Below are positions 43,946 to 52,758 of a stretch of DNA of 64,000 nucleotides, piece after piece. The stretch is from Clostridiales bacterium (GTDB lineage Bacteria; Bacillota; Clostridia; Oscillospirales; Acutalibacteraceae). Each line of letters begins with the position of its first letter. The stretch's first letter is position 1. The notes beneath the pieces are model-generated. The model was not told where the DNA came from and did not search any database. It saw only the letters and a list, made by a program, of their open reading frames with translations. The DNA lies in the NCBI GenBank assembly GCA_019415945.1, contig DXYF01000041.1:4349-68348 (forward strand). Direction: 5' to 3'. The translations under genes and the position numbers were made by a program.

Positions 43946-44461
43946 TTGGCAAAACTTAATCTTGTGCTTGTTGAGCCGGAAATTCCGCAAAACACAGGCA
44001 ATATAGCACGCACATGTGCCGCAACAGGTGCAATGCTTCACCTTGTAAAACCTATGGGATTTACGGTTGACGACAAAAAGCTAAAGAGAGCGGGACTTGA
44101 TTACTGGCATTTCCTCGATATTACATATTATGAAAATATTGACGATTTTTTTGAAAAAACAAAGGGCGGAAAATACTTTTTCTTTTCAACAAAAGGAACT
44201 CACCGTCACAGCGATGTTGTATATCCCGACAACTGTTATCTGCTTTTCGGCAAAGAAACAAAGGGACTTGACGAAGAACTCCTGCTCAAACACCCCGACA
44301 GCACTCTGCGTATTCCGATGATTGACGAGGCAAGAAGCCTGAATCTTTCAAATTCGGTCGCCATAGCGGCGTACGAGGTTTTAAGACAGTGGGATTATCC
44401 CGAGCTGCTTAACAAAGGAGAACTGCACAACCATAAATGGTCGGAAATTAATAACACATAA
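43946..44461 (+). CDS. trmL: tRNA (cytidine/uridine-34-2'-O)-methyltransferase
   Basis: This SPOUT-class enzyme methylates the ribose of the wobble base of some leucine tRNAs. The 171-residue protein has LVEPEIPQNTGNIART near the N-terminus and the knot motifs LFGKETKGLDEELL and RSLNLSNSVAIAAYEVLRQ. The start is TTG 43946 with GGAGTGAT upstream. A dispersed repeat and a strong terminator follow. Confidence 0.93.
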   Translation: MAKLNLVLVEPEIPQNTGNIARTCAATGAMLHLVKPMGFTVDDKKLKRAGLDYWHFLDITYYENIDDFFEKTKGGKYFFFSTKGTHRHSDVVYPDNCYLLFGKETKGLDEELLLKHPDSTLRIPMIDEARSLNLSNSVAIAAYEVLRQWDYPELLNKGELHNHKWSEINNT

Positions 44462-44470
44462 ACTTATATT

Positions 44471-44573
44471 GTAAAAAAGTCGAGTGCCTCGACACGAAAT
44501 TTGAGCAGACAGGTTAATATTATCAAACCTTCTTTGCCCGACCGTTTTCGAGCAGTTTCCTGTAAAGTAAAAA
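44471..44573. repeat. Dispersed repeat family 1, copy 1 (full length)
   Basis: About 100 bases matching 54120-54224. It has the hairpin GTCGAG-TGC-CTCGAC, a GAGCAGACAGGTT segment, TTTGCCCGACCGTTTTC, and GAGCAGTTTCCT followed by TAAAGNAAAAA. On the minus strand the short hairpin is followed by six T. Confidence 0.8.
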
Positions 44574-44616
44574 GTTTACTGTTATCTCTCAAATATCGGA
44601 ACAGTAAACTTTTTTT
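44571..44616 (+). terminator. Intrinsic terminator between trmL and pgk
   Basis: AAAGTTTACTGTT and AACAGTAAACTTT form a perfect 13-bp stem around a 16-base loop and continue into T7. Confidence 0.85.
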
Positions 44617-44626
44617 GTGTTTTCTA

Positions 44627-44655
44627 TTGATAAAATACGCTTTTTGATATATAAT
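44627..44655 (+). promoter_or_regulatory. Sigma-A promoter of pgk-tpiA-gpmI
   Basis: TTGATA (44627-44632), a 17-base spacer and TATAAT (44650-44655), 64 bases before pgk. Confidence 0.8.
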
Positions 44656-44719
44656 ATTCTTGATTGTGAAAATACTAAATTTTTACATTATTCTTCTAAT
44701 ATGAAAGGAATGTATCTTA

Positions 44720-45928
44720 ATGAAACTCAACAAAGTTACCGTTGATGATCTCAATGTAAAAGGCAAAAAAGTTCTTGTTCGCTGTGACTTTAATGTACCT
44801 CTCAAAGACGGCGTTATCACAAACGACAACAGAATCACTGCCGCACTTCCGACAATCAAAAAGCTTATCGCTGACGGCGGTAAGGTTATTCTTTGCTCAC
44901 ATCTCGGCAAGCCGAAGAACGGTCCCGAGGAAAAATTCTCACTTGCTCCCGTTGCAGTAAGACTTTCTAAGCTTCTCGGCAAGGAAGTTGTTTTTGCAAA
45001 TGATGACGAGGTTGTAGGAGAAAACGCAAAGAAAGCTGTTGCAGAAATGAACGACGGCGATGTTGTGCTTCTTCAGAACACCCGTTTCAGAAAAGAAGAA
45101 ACAAAGAATCTTGAGCCGTTCTCAAGCGAGCTTGCTTCGCTTGCAGATGTATTTGTAATGGACGCTTTCGGCTCCGCTCATCGTGCTCACTGCTCAACAG
45201 CAGGTGTTACCGACCACATTAAGGATACTGCTGTAGGCTATCTTATGCAGAAAGAAATCGACTACCTCGGCAATGCGGTTGAGAACCCTGTTCGCCCGTT
45301 TGTTGCAATTTTGGGCGGTGCAAAGGTTGCCGACAAGCTCAATGTTATTTCAAATCTTCTTGAGAAGTGCGATACACTCATCATCGGAGGCGGTATGGCT
45401 TATACTTTCCTCAAGGCACAGGGCAAGGAAGTAGGTCTTTCACTTGTTGACGACACAAAAATTGACTACTGCAAAGAAATGATGGAAAAGGCTGAAAAGC
45501 TTGGCAAGAAGCTTCTTCTCCCCATTGACACTACAATCGCAGCAGGCTTCCCCGATCCCATCGACGCACCCATCGAAGTTAAGGTTGTTGACGCAAACAA
45601 CATTCCCGCTGATATGGAGGGTCTTGACATCGGCACAAAGACACAGGAGCTTTTTGCTGACGCTGTTAAGAACGCAAAGACCGTTGTTTGGAACGGACCT
45701 ATGGGCGTATTTGAAAACCCGACTCTTGCAAAGGGTACAATCGCTGTAGCTAAGGCTCTTGCAGAAACAGACGCTACTACAATTATCGGCGGCGGCGACA
45801 GTGCAGCAGCTGTTATTCAGCTTGGCTTTGCTGACAAGATGAGCCACATTTCAACAGGCGGCGGTGCTTCTCTTGAATACCTCGAGGGCAAAACTCTTCC
45901 GGGTATCGCAGTAATCGCTGATAAATAA
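44720..45928 (+). CDS. pgk: Phosphoglycerate kinase
   Basis: Pgk transfers phosphate from 1,3-bisphosphoglycerate to ADP in glycolysis. The 402-residue protein has VRCDFNVPLKDG near 20-31, the substrate loop with Arg, LGGAKVADK and the nucleotide-binding GGGDSAAA and STGGGASLE near the C-terminus. AAAGGA precedes the ATG. It is first in a pgk-tpiA-gpmI cluster. gapA and eno, often neighbours, are not here. No anomaly. Confidence 0.98.
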   Translation: MKLNKVTVDDLNVKGKKVLVRCDFNVPLKDGVITNDNRITAALPTIKKLIADGGKVILCSHLGKPKNGPEEKFSLAPVAVRLSKLLGKEVVFANDDEVVGENAKKAVAEMNDGDVVLLQNTRFRKEETKNLEPFSSELASLADVFVMDAFGSAHRAHCSTAGVTDHIKDTAVGYLMQKEIDYLGNAVENPVRPFVAILGGAKVADKLNVISNLLEKCDTLIIGGGMAYTFLKAQGKEVGLSLVDDTKIDYCKEMMEKAEKLGKKLLLPIDTTIAAGFPDPIDAPIEVKVVDANNIPADMEGLDIGTKTQELFADAVKNAKTVVWNGPMGVFENPTLAKGTIAVAKALAETDATTIIGGGDSAAAVIQLGFADKMSHISTGGGASLEYLEGKTLPGIAVIADK

Positions 45929-45947
45929 TTAAACTTAATTACTATTA

Positions 45948-45973
45948 TTATGGGCGGGACATCTCGCCCATAA
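45948..45973 (+). other. Hairpin between pgk and tpiA
   Basis: TTATGGGCG and CGCCCATAA form a perfect 9-bp stem around 8 bases, without a T-run. It is probably a processing or stability element rather than a terminator. Confidence 0.5.
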
Positions 45974-45998
45974 ATCTATATTTGAAAGGTTGAGTAAA

Positions 45999-46766
45999 AT
46001 GGATAAGACAAAGAGAAAGGCAATTATTGCCGGCAACTGGAAAATGAACAAAACTCCGTCAGAGGCAAAAACACTTCTTACTGAAATTATCCCTGCCGTT
46101 AAGGACGCTGACTGCGAAGTAATCGCTTGTGTTCCCTATGTTGATTTGAGCGTGGCTCTTGAGGTTACAAAGGGTACAAATGTTAAAATCGGTGCCGAAA
46201 ACTGCCACTGGGCTGAAAGCGGTGCGTTTACAGGCGAAATTTCAACAGGTATGCTTAAAGAAATGGGCGTTGAATATGTTGTTTTAGGTCACTCCGAAAG
46301 AAGACAGTACTTCGGCGAAACCGATGAAACAGTAAACAAGAGAACAAAGGCAGCTCTTGCAGCAGGCTTAAAGCCGATTGTTTGCGTTGGCGAGCTTCTT
46401 TGGGAGCGTGAGTGCGATATTACGGAAGAGGTTATTGCAAGACAGATTAAGCTTGACCTTTTTGATGTATCGGCAGAAGATGTAAAGAAAACCGTTATCG
46501 CTTATGAGCCTGTTTGGGCTATCGGAACAGGCAAAACCGCTACTGCTGAGCAGGCTGAAGAGGTTTGTGCATTTATCCGTTCTACACTTGCAAAGCTTTA
46601 CAGCGAAGAAGTTGCACAGGCTGTTACAATTCAGTACGGCGGCTCAATGAACGACGGCAATGCCGACGAACTTCTCTCCAAAACAAATGTTGACGGCGGT
46701 CTTATCGGCGGTGCGTCGCTTGTTGCCGAGAAGTTTGCTGCCATTGTTAAGGCTGCAAGCAAATAA
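45999..46766 (+). CDS. tpiA: Triosephosphate isomerase
   Basis: TpiA interconverts dihydroxyacetone phosphate and glyceraldehyde 3-phosphate. From ATG 45999 it has 255 residues with AGNWKMNK (catalytic Lys), the His in GHSERR, YEPVWAIGTG (catalytic Glu) and the phosphate loop GGSMNDGNA. AAAGG is 9 bases upstream; the earlier TTG 45990 overlaps it and was rejected. It lies between pgk and gpmI. Confidence 0.97.
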   Translation: MDKTKRKAIIAGNWKMNKTPSEAKTLLTEIIPAVKDADCEVIACVPYVDLSVALEVTKGTNVKIGAENCHWAESGAFTGEISTGMLKEMGVEYVVLGHSERRQYFGETDETVNKRTKAALAAGLKPIVCVGELLWERECDITEEVIARQIKLDLFDVSAEDVKKTVIAYEPVWAIGTGKTATAEQAEEVCAFIRSTLAKLYSEEVAQAVTIQYGGSMNDGNADELLSKTNVDGGLIGGASLVAEKFAAIVKAASK

Positions 46767-46814
46767 TCGAATTTTTCGATATTAATTTTGCACACGAAAG
46801 GATTATTTTACCTT

Positions 46815-48326
46815 ATGAAAAAACCTTTGATTCTTATGATTCTTGACGGCTTCGGTATTTCAGGCAATGAAGGAAACGCTATTGCCGCTGCCAAAAAGCC
46901 TAATATTGATAAGCTTTTTGCTGAGAACCCCCTCACTCAAATCGGTGCTTCGGGTATGGATGTAGGTCTGCCCGACGGTCAGATGGGTAACTCGGAAGTA
47001 GGACACACCAATATCGGTGCGGGCAGAATCGTTTACCAGGAGCTTACAAGAATTACAAAGACTATTAACGAGGACAAGCTCAAGGACAACGAGGCTATTG
47101 TTTCGGCTATGGACAATGCTCTCGAAAACGGTACGGCACTTCACCTTATGGGACTTCTCTCGGACGGCGGCGTACACAGTCACAACACTCACCTTTACGG
47201 TATTTTGGAACTTGCCAAGAAAAAAGGACTTAAAGATGTCTATATTCACGCGTTCCTTGACGGTCGTGATGTTCCCCCGTCAAGTGCGGCTGATTTTGTA
47301 AAGGCTTGCGTTGAAAAAACCGAAGAAATCGGCATCGGCAAAATCGCTACGGTTATGGGCAGATACTATGCTATGGACCGTGACAACCGCTGGGACCGTG
47401 TTGAAAAGGCGTATGCCGCAATGGTTTACGGCGAAGGCGTTGAGTCAGATTGTGCCGTATGTGCCGTTACAAACTCATATAAAGAAGATATAACAGATGA
47501 ATTTGTTGTTCCTGCCGTTATAAAAGGCGGTGCTTCTATTAAGCCTAACGACAGCGTTATATTCTTTAACTTCCGTCCCGACAGAGCAAGAGAGATAACG
47601 AGAACTCTTGTTGACCCTGACTTTGACGGTTTTGAAAGGAAAAACGGCTTCTTCCCCGTAAACTTTGTTTGTATGACGCAGTATGACGCTACTATGCCTA
47701 ATGTTGATGTTGCATTTAAACCGCAGGTGCTTACAAACACACTCGGAGAATACATTTCTGATAAAGGAATGGCACAGCTTCGTATTGCAGAAACCGAAAA
47801 ATATGCTCATGTTACATTCTTCTTCAACGGCGGCGTAGAAAAGCAGTATCCGGGAGAGGACAGAATTCTTGTTAAATCCCCGTCTGTTGCTACCTATGAT
47901 TTACAGCCCGAAATGAGTGCTTATGAGGTTACGGACAAGCTTGTTCCCGCAATCAAGAGCGGTAAATACGATATGATTATCTTAAACTACGCAAACTGCG
48001 ATATGGTAGGTCACACAGGCGTATTTGACGCGGCTGTTAAAGCTGTTGAGGCTGTTGACGATTGCGTAGGCAAGGTTGTTGACGCTGTTAAAGAAATGGG
48101 CGGTGTTGCTCTTATCACCGCCGACCACGGCAACGCCGATAAGATGGTTGATACTGACGGTGAACCGTTTACGGCTCACACAACAAACCCCGTACCGTTC
48201 TGCGTAATCGGCTATGACTGCGAACTCAAAGACGGAGGCAGACTTGCAGATATTGCCCCCACTATGCTTGAAATTCTCGGACTTCAGCAGCCCGAAGAAA
48301 TGGACGGCGTAAGCCTTATTAAGTAA
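46815..48326 (+). CDS. gpmI: 2,3-bisphosphoglycerate-independent phosphoglycerate mutase
   Basis: GpmI interconverts 3- and 2-phosphoglycerate through a phosphoserine and two manganese ions. From ATG 46815 the protein has 503 residues. LMILDGFGI holds the first metal aspartate and MGNSEVGHTNIGAGR the catalytic Ser. The inserted phosphotransferase domain carries HSHNTHLYG and DGRDVPP. NYANCDMVGHTG and ITADHGNADKM complete the metal site. AAAGGA lies 12 bases upstream, slightly long. It ends the glycolytic cluster. Confidence 0.97.
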   Translation: MKKPLILMILDGFGISGNEGNAIAAAKKPNIDKLFAENPLTQIGASGMDVGLPDGQMGNSEVGHTNIGAGRIVYQELTRITKTINEDKLKDNEAIVSAMDNALENGTALHLMGLLSDGGVHSHNTHLYGILELAKKKGLKDVYIHAFLDGRDVPPSSAADFVKACVEKTEEIGIGKIATVMGRYYAMDRDNRWDRVEKAYAAMVYGEGVESDCAVCAVTNSYKEDITDEFVVPAVIKGGASIKPNDSVIFFNFRPDRAREITRTLVDPDFDGFERKNGFFPVNFVCMTQYDATMPNVDVAFKPQVLTNTLGEYISDKGMAQLRIAETEKYAHVTFFFNGGVEKQYPGEDRILVKSPSVATYDLQPEMSAYEVTDKLVPAIKSGKYDMIILNYANCDMVGHTGVFDAAVKAVEAVDDCVGKVVDAVKEMGGVALITADHGNADKMVDTDGEPFTAHTTNPVPFCVIGYDCELKDGGRLADIAPTMLEILGLQQPEEMDGVSLIK

Positions 48327-48342
48327 TTGTTTTCCGTTTTAT

Positions 48343-48377
48343 ATCCCCACTGATAATGTCGGTGGGGATTTTTATTT
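48343..48377 (+). terminator. Intrinsic terminator after gpmI
   Basis: ATCCCCAC and GTGGGGAT form an 8-bp stem, followed by TTTTATTTT. Confidence 0.8.
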
Positions 48378-48533
48378 TGAGCATATTTGTACAGCCCGTA
48401 AATTTAAAATCATTGTAATAAGTCATACATTTTACAGTTTTAAAATTAACCCCACCGTATTTTTTAAAACATATTGATGATGTAAAGATTTTAGTGTAAA
48501 ATAATAACAGAAATTTTATGATAGGGTTTTGTG

Positions 48534-50270
48534 ATGTTTAAATTAAGACGATTTTTAAAGGACTACAAAAAAGAATGTATAATCGGACCGTTGTGCAAAC
48601 TGTTTGAGGCTATACTTGAACTGCTTGTACCGCTCGTTATGGCAAACATAATTGATGTCGGCGTAAAAAACGGTGACAGCGAATATGTTTTAAAAATGGG
48701 CGGCGTAATTGTTTTGCTCGGAATAGTGGGACTGCTCAGTGCACTTGTCTGCCAATACCTCGCTTCCAGAGCATCGCAGGGAGTCGGTACAAAAATTCGC
48801 CGAGAACTTTTTGCTCACATCAACTCTCTTTCCCACTCAGAGCTTGACAGGCTCGGCACTCCGTCGCTTATTACACGAATTACAAACGACACAAATCAGG
48901 TTCAGCAAAGTGTTGCAATGGGCATTCGTCTGCTTACCCGTGCCCCGTTTATTGTTATCGGTGCATTGATAATGTCGATGACGATAAACCTTAAAATGTC
49001 GATAATATTTTTTATTGCGTCACTTTTGATAGGAATAACTCTGTATATCATAATGAGTAAAAGTATTCCTATTTATACTGCTATTCAGAAAAAGCTTGAT
49101 AAAATAGGTCTTATATCCCGTGAAAATCTTTCGGGCAACCGTGTTATCCGTGCGTTCTCAAAACAAAAGAGTGAAAAAATACGCATTGATACTTCTACCG
49201 AGGAACTTGCCAAGACATCAATACGAGTAAGCCGTCTTTCCTCTCTTTTGAGCCCGGTGACATATGCCGTTACTGACATTGCCATTATTGCAATAGTTTG
49301 GTTCGGTGCGGTAAATGTTGACAGCGGAAATATGCTGTCGGGCGATATAATCGCACTTATTAACTATATGACGCAGATTTTGCTTGCTATGATAGTTGTT
49401 GCAAACCTCGTTATTTTGATGACTAAAGCAAGTGCAAGTGCACAGAGAATCAACGAGGTTTTTGAAACTCAGCCGAGTATTGTAGAAAAACAGACAGAGA
49501 ACATTGCAGTTGACAAAAGTGTCGGCACACCAAAGGTTGAATTTGATAATGTAACTTTTACTTACGGTGACGGCGATGACGAGCTTAGCAACATCAGCTT
49601 TAAAATTATGCGTGGGCAAACCGTCGGCATAATAGGAGGAACAGGCTGCGGTAAAAGTACGCTTATCAACCTTATTCCCAGATATTACGATGTAAAAAGC
49701 GGCTGCGTAAATGTTGACGGAGTAAATGTCAAGGAATATCCGTTTATTCAGCTAAGGACGCAGATAGGCATCGTACCGCAGCAGTCAATTCTTTTCAGCG
49801 GCACTATAAGAGATAATATGAAATGGCAAAATAAAGACGCTACTGACGACGATATTATTAATGCGTTAAAAATTGCACAGGCTTATGATTTTGTTTCGCT
49901 GCTTCCGAAAGGTCTTGACAGCCATGTTGAGCAGGGCGGAAAAAATTTCAGCGGCGGTCAGCGTCAAAGACTTTGCATTGCAAGAGCGATTGTCGGCAAG
50001 CCCGAATTGCTTATTCTTGACGACAGCTTTTCTGCTCTTGACTTTGCAACGGACGCAAATTTGCGTAAAGCTTTAAAGAAAAATACAAACACAATGACGG
50101 TTATTATCGTAACTCAGCGTTGCTCTACAATTAAAAACGCAGACCTTATACTGGTTCTTGACGACGGAAAGCTTGCTGGATGCGGCACACACGACAAGCT
50201 GTTTGAGGAATGTGAAACCTACCGAGAAATATGCCTTTCTCAGCTTAAGGAAACGGAGGCTAAAAAATGA
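48534..50270 (+). CDS. ABC exporter half-transporter with degenerate ATPase site
   Basis: A 578-residue half-transporter with six membrane helices (about 1-300) and an ATPase domain. Walker A is GGTGCGKST (368-376) and the signature FSGGQ is intact. The catalytic glutamate after Walker B is Asp (LILDDSF, Asp497) and the H-loop His is Gln (VTQRCST, Gln528). This is the usual degenerate partner of heterodimeric type IV exporters such as the LmrCD class. It overlaps the next gene by 4 bases (ATGA), so the two are made together. Substrate unknown; drugs, lipids or peptides are all possible. Confidence 0.9.
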   Translation: MFKLRRFLKDYKKECIIGPLCKLFEAILELLVPLVMANIIDVGVKNGDSEYVLKMGGVIVLLGIVGLLSALVCQYLASRASQGVGTKIRRELFAHINSLSHSELDRLGTPSLITRITNDTNQVQQSVAMGIRLLTRAPFIVIGALIMSMTINLKMSIIFFIASLLIGITLYIIMSKSIPIYTAIQKKLDKIGLISRENLSGNRVIRAFSKQKSEKIRIDTSTEELAKTSIRVSRLSSLLSPVTYAVTDIAIIAIVWFGAVNVDSGNMLSGDIIALINYMTQILLAMIVVANLVILMTKASASAQRINEVFETQPSIVEKQTENIAVDKSVGTPKVEFDNVTFTYGDGDDELSNISFKIMRGQTVGIIGGTGCGKSTLINLIPRYYDVKSGCVNVDGVNVKEYPFIQLRTQIGIVPQQSILFSGTIRDNMKWQNKDATDDDIINALKIAQAYDFVSLLPKGLDSHVEQGGKNFSGGQRQRLCIARAIVGKPELLILDDSFSALDFATDANLRKALKKNTNTMTVIIVTQRCSTIKNADLILVLDDGKLAGCGTHDKLFEECETYREICLSQLKETEAKK

Positions 50271-52009
50271 AAAACAAGTCAGTCGTTTCAAAAATCTTTA
50301 AAAAAATAAAGCCGTATTGGCTCTACCTCGCAATAGCACTTATCAGTGCAGTGATCAGTGTTTCGCTTACACTCTATATTCCCGTGCTTATCGGTGATGC
50401 GGTTGACAATATTATTGACAAAGGAAATGTCAACTTTGAAAACATTATAAGAATTTTAATTTATATTGCAATAGGCGTAGTCGGCGTCGCTGTTTTTCAG
50501 TGGATTATGAACTACTTTACAAACATCATAAGCTTTAAGACGGTGAGAGATTTACGCAGAGAGATTTTCGGAAAATTCAACAGCGTCCCTCTCTCCTACA
50601 TTGACACACATCCGCACGGCGACTTAATAAGCCGAGTAATAAACGATGTTGACGCTGTAGGCGACGGTCTTACACAGCTGTTTTTACAACTGTTTTCGGG
50701 TGTTGTAACAATAGTCGGAACTCTCATATTTATGCTGATGATTGACTGGCGAATTGCACTTGCCGTTGTAATTCTGACACCTCTGTCGCTGTTTGTTGCG
50801 GCTTTTATCGGAAAGCTCAGCCATAAAACTTTCAGAGAACAGCAGCTTTTGCAGGGAGAAATTTCATCATATGTTGAAGAACATGTGGGCAACCAAAGAA
50901 TTGTAAAGGCTTTTTCATACGAAAGCAGGGCTATGAACGATTTTGAAAATTTGAATAAGAAACTGTACAAGGTGGGATTTCTCGCACAGTTTGCAGGAGC
51001 TCTTGCAAACCCGAGTACGCGGTTTGTAAACGCTATGGTATATGCGACGGTCGGAATTTTCGGTGCTTTGACCGCAATTTCAGGCACACTCTCTATCGGT
51101 CAGCTTTCATGCTTTTTAACATACGCAAACCAGTACACAAAACCGTTTAACGAGGTTACGGGAGTGCTTACTCAGCTTCAAACAGGTATGGCTGCTGCAG
51201 GAAGAGTTTTTGAAATTCTTGAAGAAGAAAACGAAACTCCCGACTCGCCAAACGCTCCTGTTTTAGACAACTGCAAGGGCAATGTTAAAATTGATAATGT
51301 CAGCTTTTCTTATACAAAGGAAAAGCCGCTTATAAAAGGATTTTCACTTGATGTCAAAAGCGACAGCAAGATTGCCATTGTAGGACCTACCGGCTGCGGC
51401 AAAACAACATTTATCAACCTGCTCATGAGGTTTTATGAAACCGACAGCGGAAAGATTACTATCGACGGTGTTGATATAAAGAGCCTGACAAGAGATAATC
51501 TAAGACATCAATTCGGAATGGTTTTACAGGACAGCTGGCTATTCTGCGGAACTATAATGGAAAATTTGAGATACGGCAATGAAAATGCCACTGACGAAGA
51601 GGTTATTGATGCTGCTAAAGCGGCGTATGCTCACAGCTTTATAAGGCGTATGCCTGACGGCTACAACACGGTGATAAGCGAGGGCGGCGGTAATTTAAGT
51701 CAGGGACAAAAACAGCTTTTGTGTATTGCAAGGGCAATGCTCACAAACCCGCCGATTCTTATTTTGGACGAAGCAACTTCGTCAATAGATACTCTCACGG
51801 AAATCCGAGTTCAAAAGGCATTTGCAAAGATGATGAAAGGCAAAACAAGCTTTGTCGTTGCTCACAGGCTTTCGACCATCAAGGAAAGCGATGTCATCCT
51901 TGTTATGAAAGACGGAAACATCATTGAACAGGGCAACCACGAAGAGCTTATCAAAAAAGGTGGTTTTTACTGCACACTTTACAACAGCCAGTTTGCTAAA
52001 GCAGAATAA
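50267..52009 (+). CDS. ABC exporter half-transporter, catalytic partner
   Basis: A 580-residue half-transporter with six membrane helices and an ATPase domain. Walker A is GPTGCGKTT, Walker B ILILDEATSSID with the catalytic Glu, and the H-loop VAHRLST is intact. The signature is altered to LSQGQ. It therefore complements the first subunit, giving one active and one degenerate ATP site. Its start overlaps the upstream gene as ATGA. The stop codon is immediately followed by the short copy of dispersed repeat family 1. No regulator or export substrate gene adjoins it. Confidence 0.92.
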   Translation: MKNKSVVSKIFKKIKPYWLYLAIALISAVISVSLTLYIPVLIGDAVDNIIDKGNVNFENIIRILIYIAIGVVGVAVFQWIMNYFTNIISFKTVRDLRREIFGKFNSVPLSYIDTHPHGDLISRVINDVDAVGDGLTQLFLQLFSGVVTIVGTLIFMLMIDWRIALAVVILTPLSLFVAAFIGKLSHKTFREQQLLQGEISSYVEEHVGNQRIVKAFSYESRAMNDFENLNKKLYKVGFLAQFAGALANPSTRFVNAMVYATVGIFGALTAISGTLSIGQLSCFLTYANQYTKPFNEVTGVLTQLQTGMAAAGRVFEILEEENETPDSPNAPVLDNCKGNVKIDNVSFSYTKEKPLIKGFSLDVKSDSKIAIVGPTGCGKTTFINLLMRFYETDSGKITIDGVDIKSLTRDNLRHQFGMVLQDSWLFCGTIMENLRYGNENATDEEVIDAAKAAYAHSFIRRMPDGYNTVISEGGGNLSQGQKQLLCIARAMLTNPPILILDEATSSIDTLTEIRVQKAFAKMMKGKTSFVVAHRLSTIKESDVILVMKDGNIIEQGNHEELIKKGGFYCTLYNSQFAKAE

Positions 52010-52055
52010 AAAAGTCGAGTGCCTCGACACTGGGTTCGAGCAGTTTCCTATAATG
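52009..52055. repeat. Dispersed repeat family 1, copy 2 (internally deleted)
   Basis: It has the same 5' part as copies 1 and 3 (AAAAAAGTCGAGTGCCTCGA, CACTGGGTTCGAGCAG) joined directly to TTTCCTATAATG. About 48 bases between two GAGCAG-like direct repeats are missing, as expected from slippage. On the minus strand the hairpin plus T-run could terminate the queH transcript. Confidence 0.75.
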
Positions 52056-52131
52056 TTAAAAATATGATTTAAATAATAAAGGTCGGAAATGTATTTTTAC
52101 ATTTCTGACATTTATTGTTTCACACCTGTTA

Positions 52132-52752
52132 TTATCCGTCTGTGCTGTTTTTACTAAAAACACAGCCGCAGTAATCTTGTCTGTATAAATCATATTTCTT
52201 TGACAGAACAATAGAGCGTTTATAGCCCTCCCGTTTTTTAAAATCACTGAAAAGCCATTTTACGCCGTAACGCTTTGAAAGCTCATCCCCTATTGAATTA
52301 ATAACCTGAGCATTTTTTAGAGGACTGATAGTAAGCGTAGTTGAAAAATAATCGCAGCCGAGCGTTTTTGCAATCTTTGCTGATGCTTCAAGTCTCAGTG
52401 CAAAGCACTTCTCACAGCGTTTGCCGCCCTCCGGCTCGTTCTCAAAACCCTTTACCGCCCTAAAAAAATCCCGTGTATCATACTCACCGTCAACAATAGT
52501 TACAGGATTTTTAAACTCCATAAGGGAAACAAGCCTTTTTTCTTCTTTAAGCCTGTATTCATATTCTTCTTTAAGAGAAATATTCGGATTATAATAAAAA
52601 ATTATTATCTCAAAATACTGTGACAGATATTCAAGGCAATAGCTCGAACAAGGTGCACAGCACGCATGAAGGAGAAGTTTAGGCACAACGCCTTTTAAAG
52701 CGTTTTCTTCTATTGTTTGGTCAAGTATTTTCTGATAGTTTATCTTGTTCAT
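52132..52752 (-). CDS. queH: Epoxyqueuosine reductase QueH
   Basis: QueH (DUF208) reduces epoxyqueuosine to queuosine, a non-homologous replacement of QueG. The 206-residue protein has LLLHACCAPCSSYCLEYL near 26-43 with the adjacent Cys31-Cys32. CEKCFALRLEASA and a C-terminal YRQDYCGCVFS follow, the cysteines that bind iron-sulfur and iron. Together with queA-tgt at 2.8-5.0 kb it covers the last three steps of queuosine formation. It is first of the minus-strand set only by position; 6 bases separate its start from the stop of the HAD phosphatase gene. Confidence 0.93.
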   Translation of the reverse strand: MNKINYQKILDQTIEENALKGVVPKLLLHACCAPCSSYCLEYLSQYFEIIIFYYNPNISLKEEYEYRLKEEKRLVSLMEFKNPVTIVDGEYDTRDFFRAVKGFENEPEGGKRCEKCFALRLEASAKIAKTLGCDYFSTTLTISPLKNAQVINSIGDELSKRYGVKWLFSDFKKREGYKRSIVLSKKYDLYRQDYCGCVFSKNSTDG

Positions 52753-52758
52753 GGTAAT

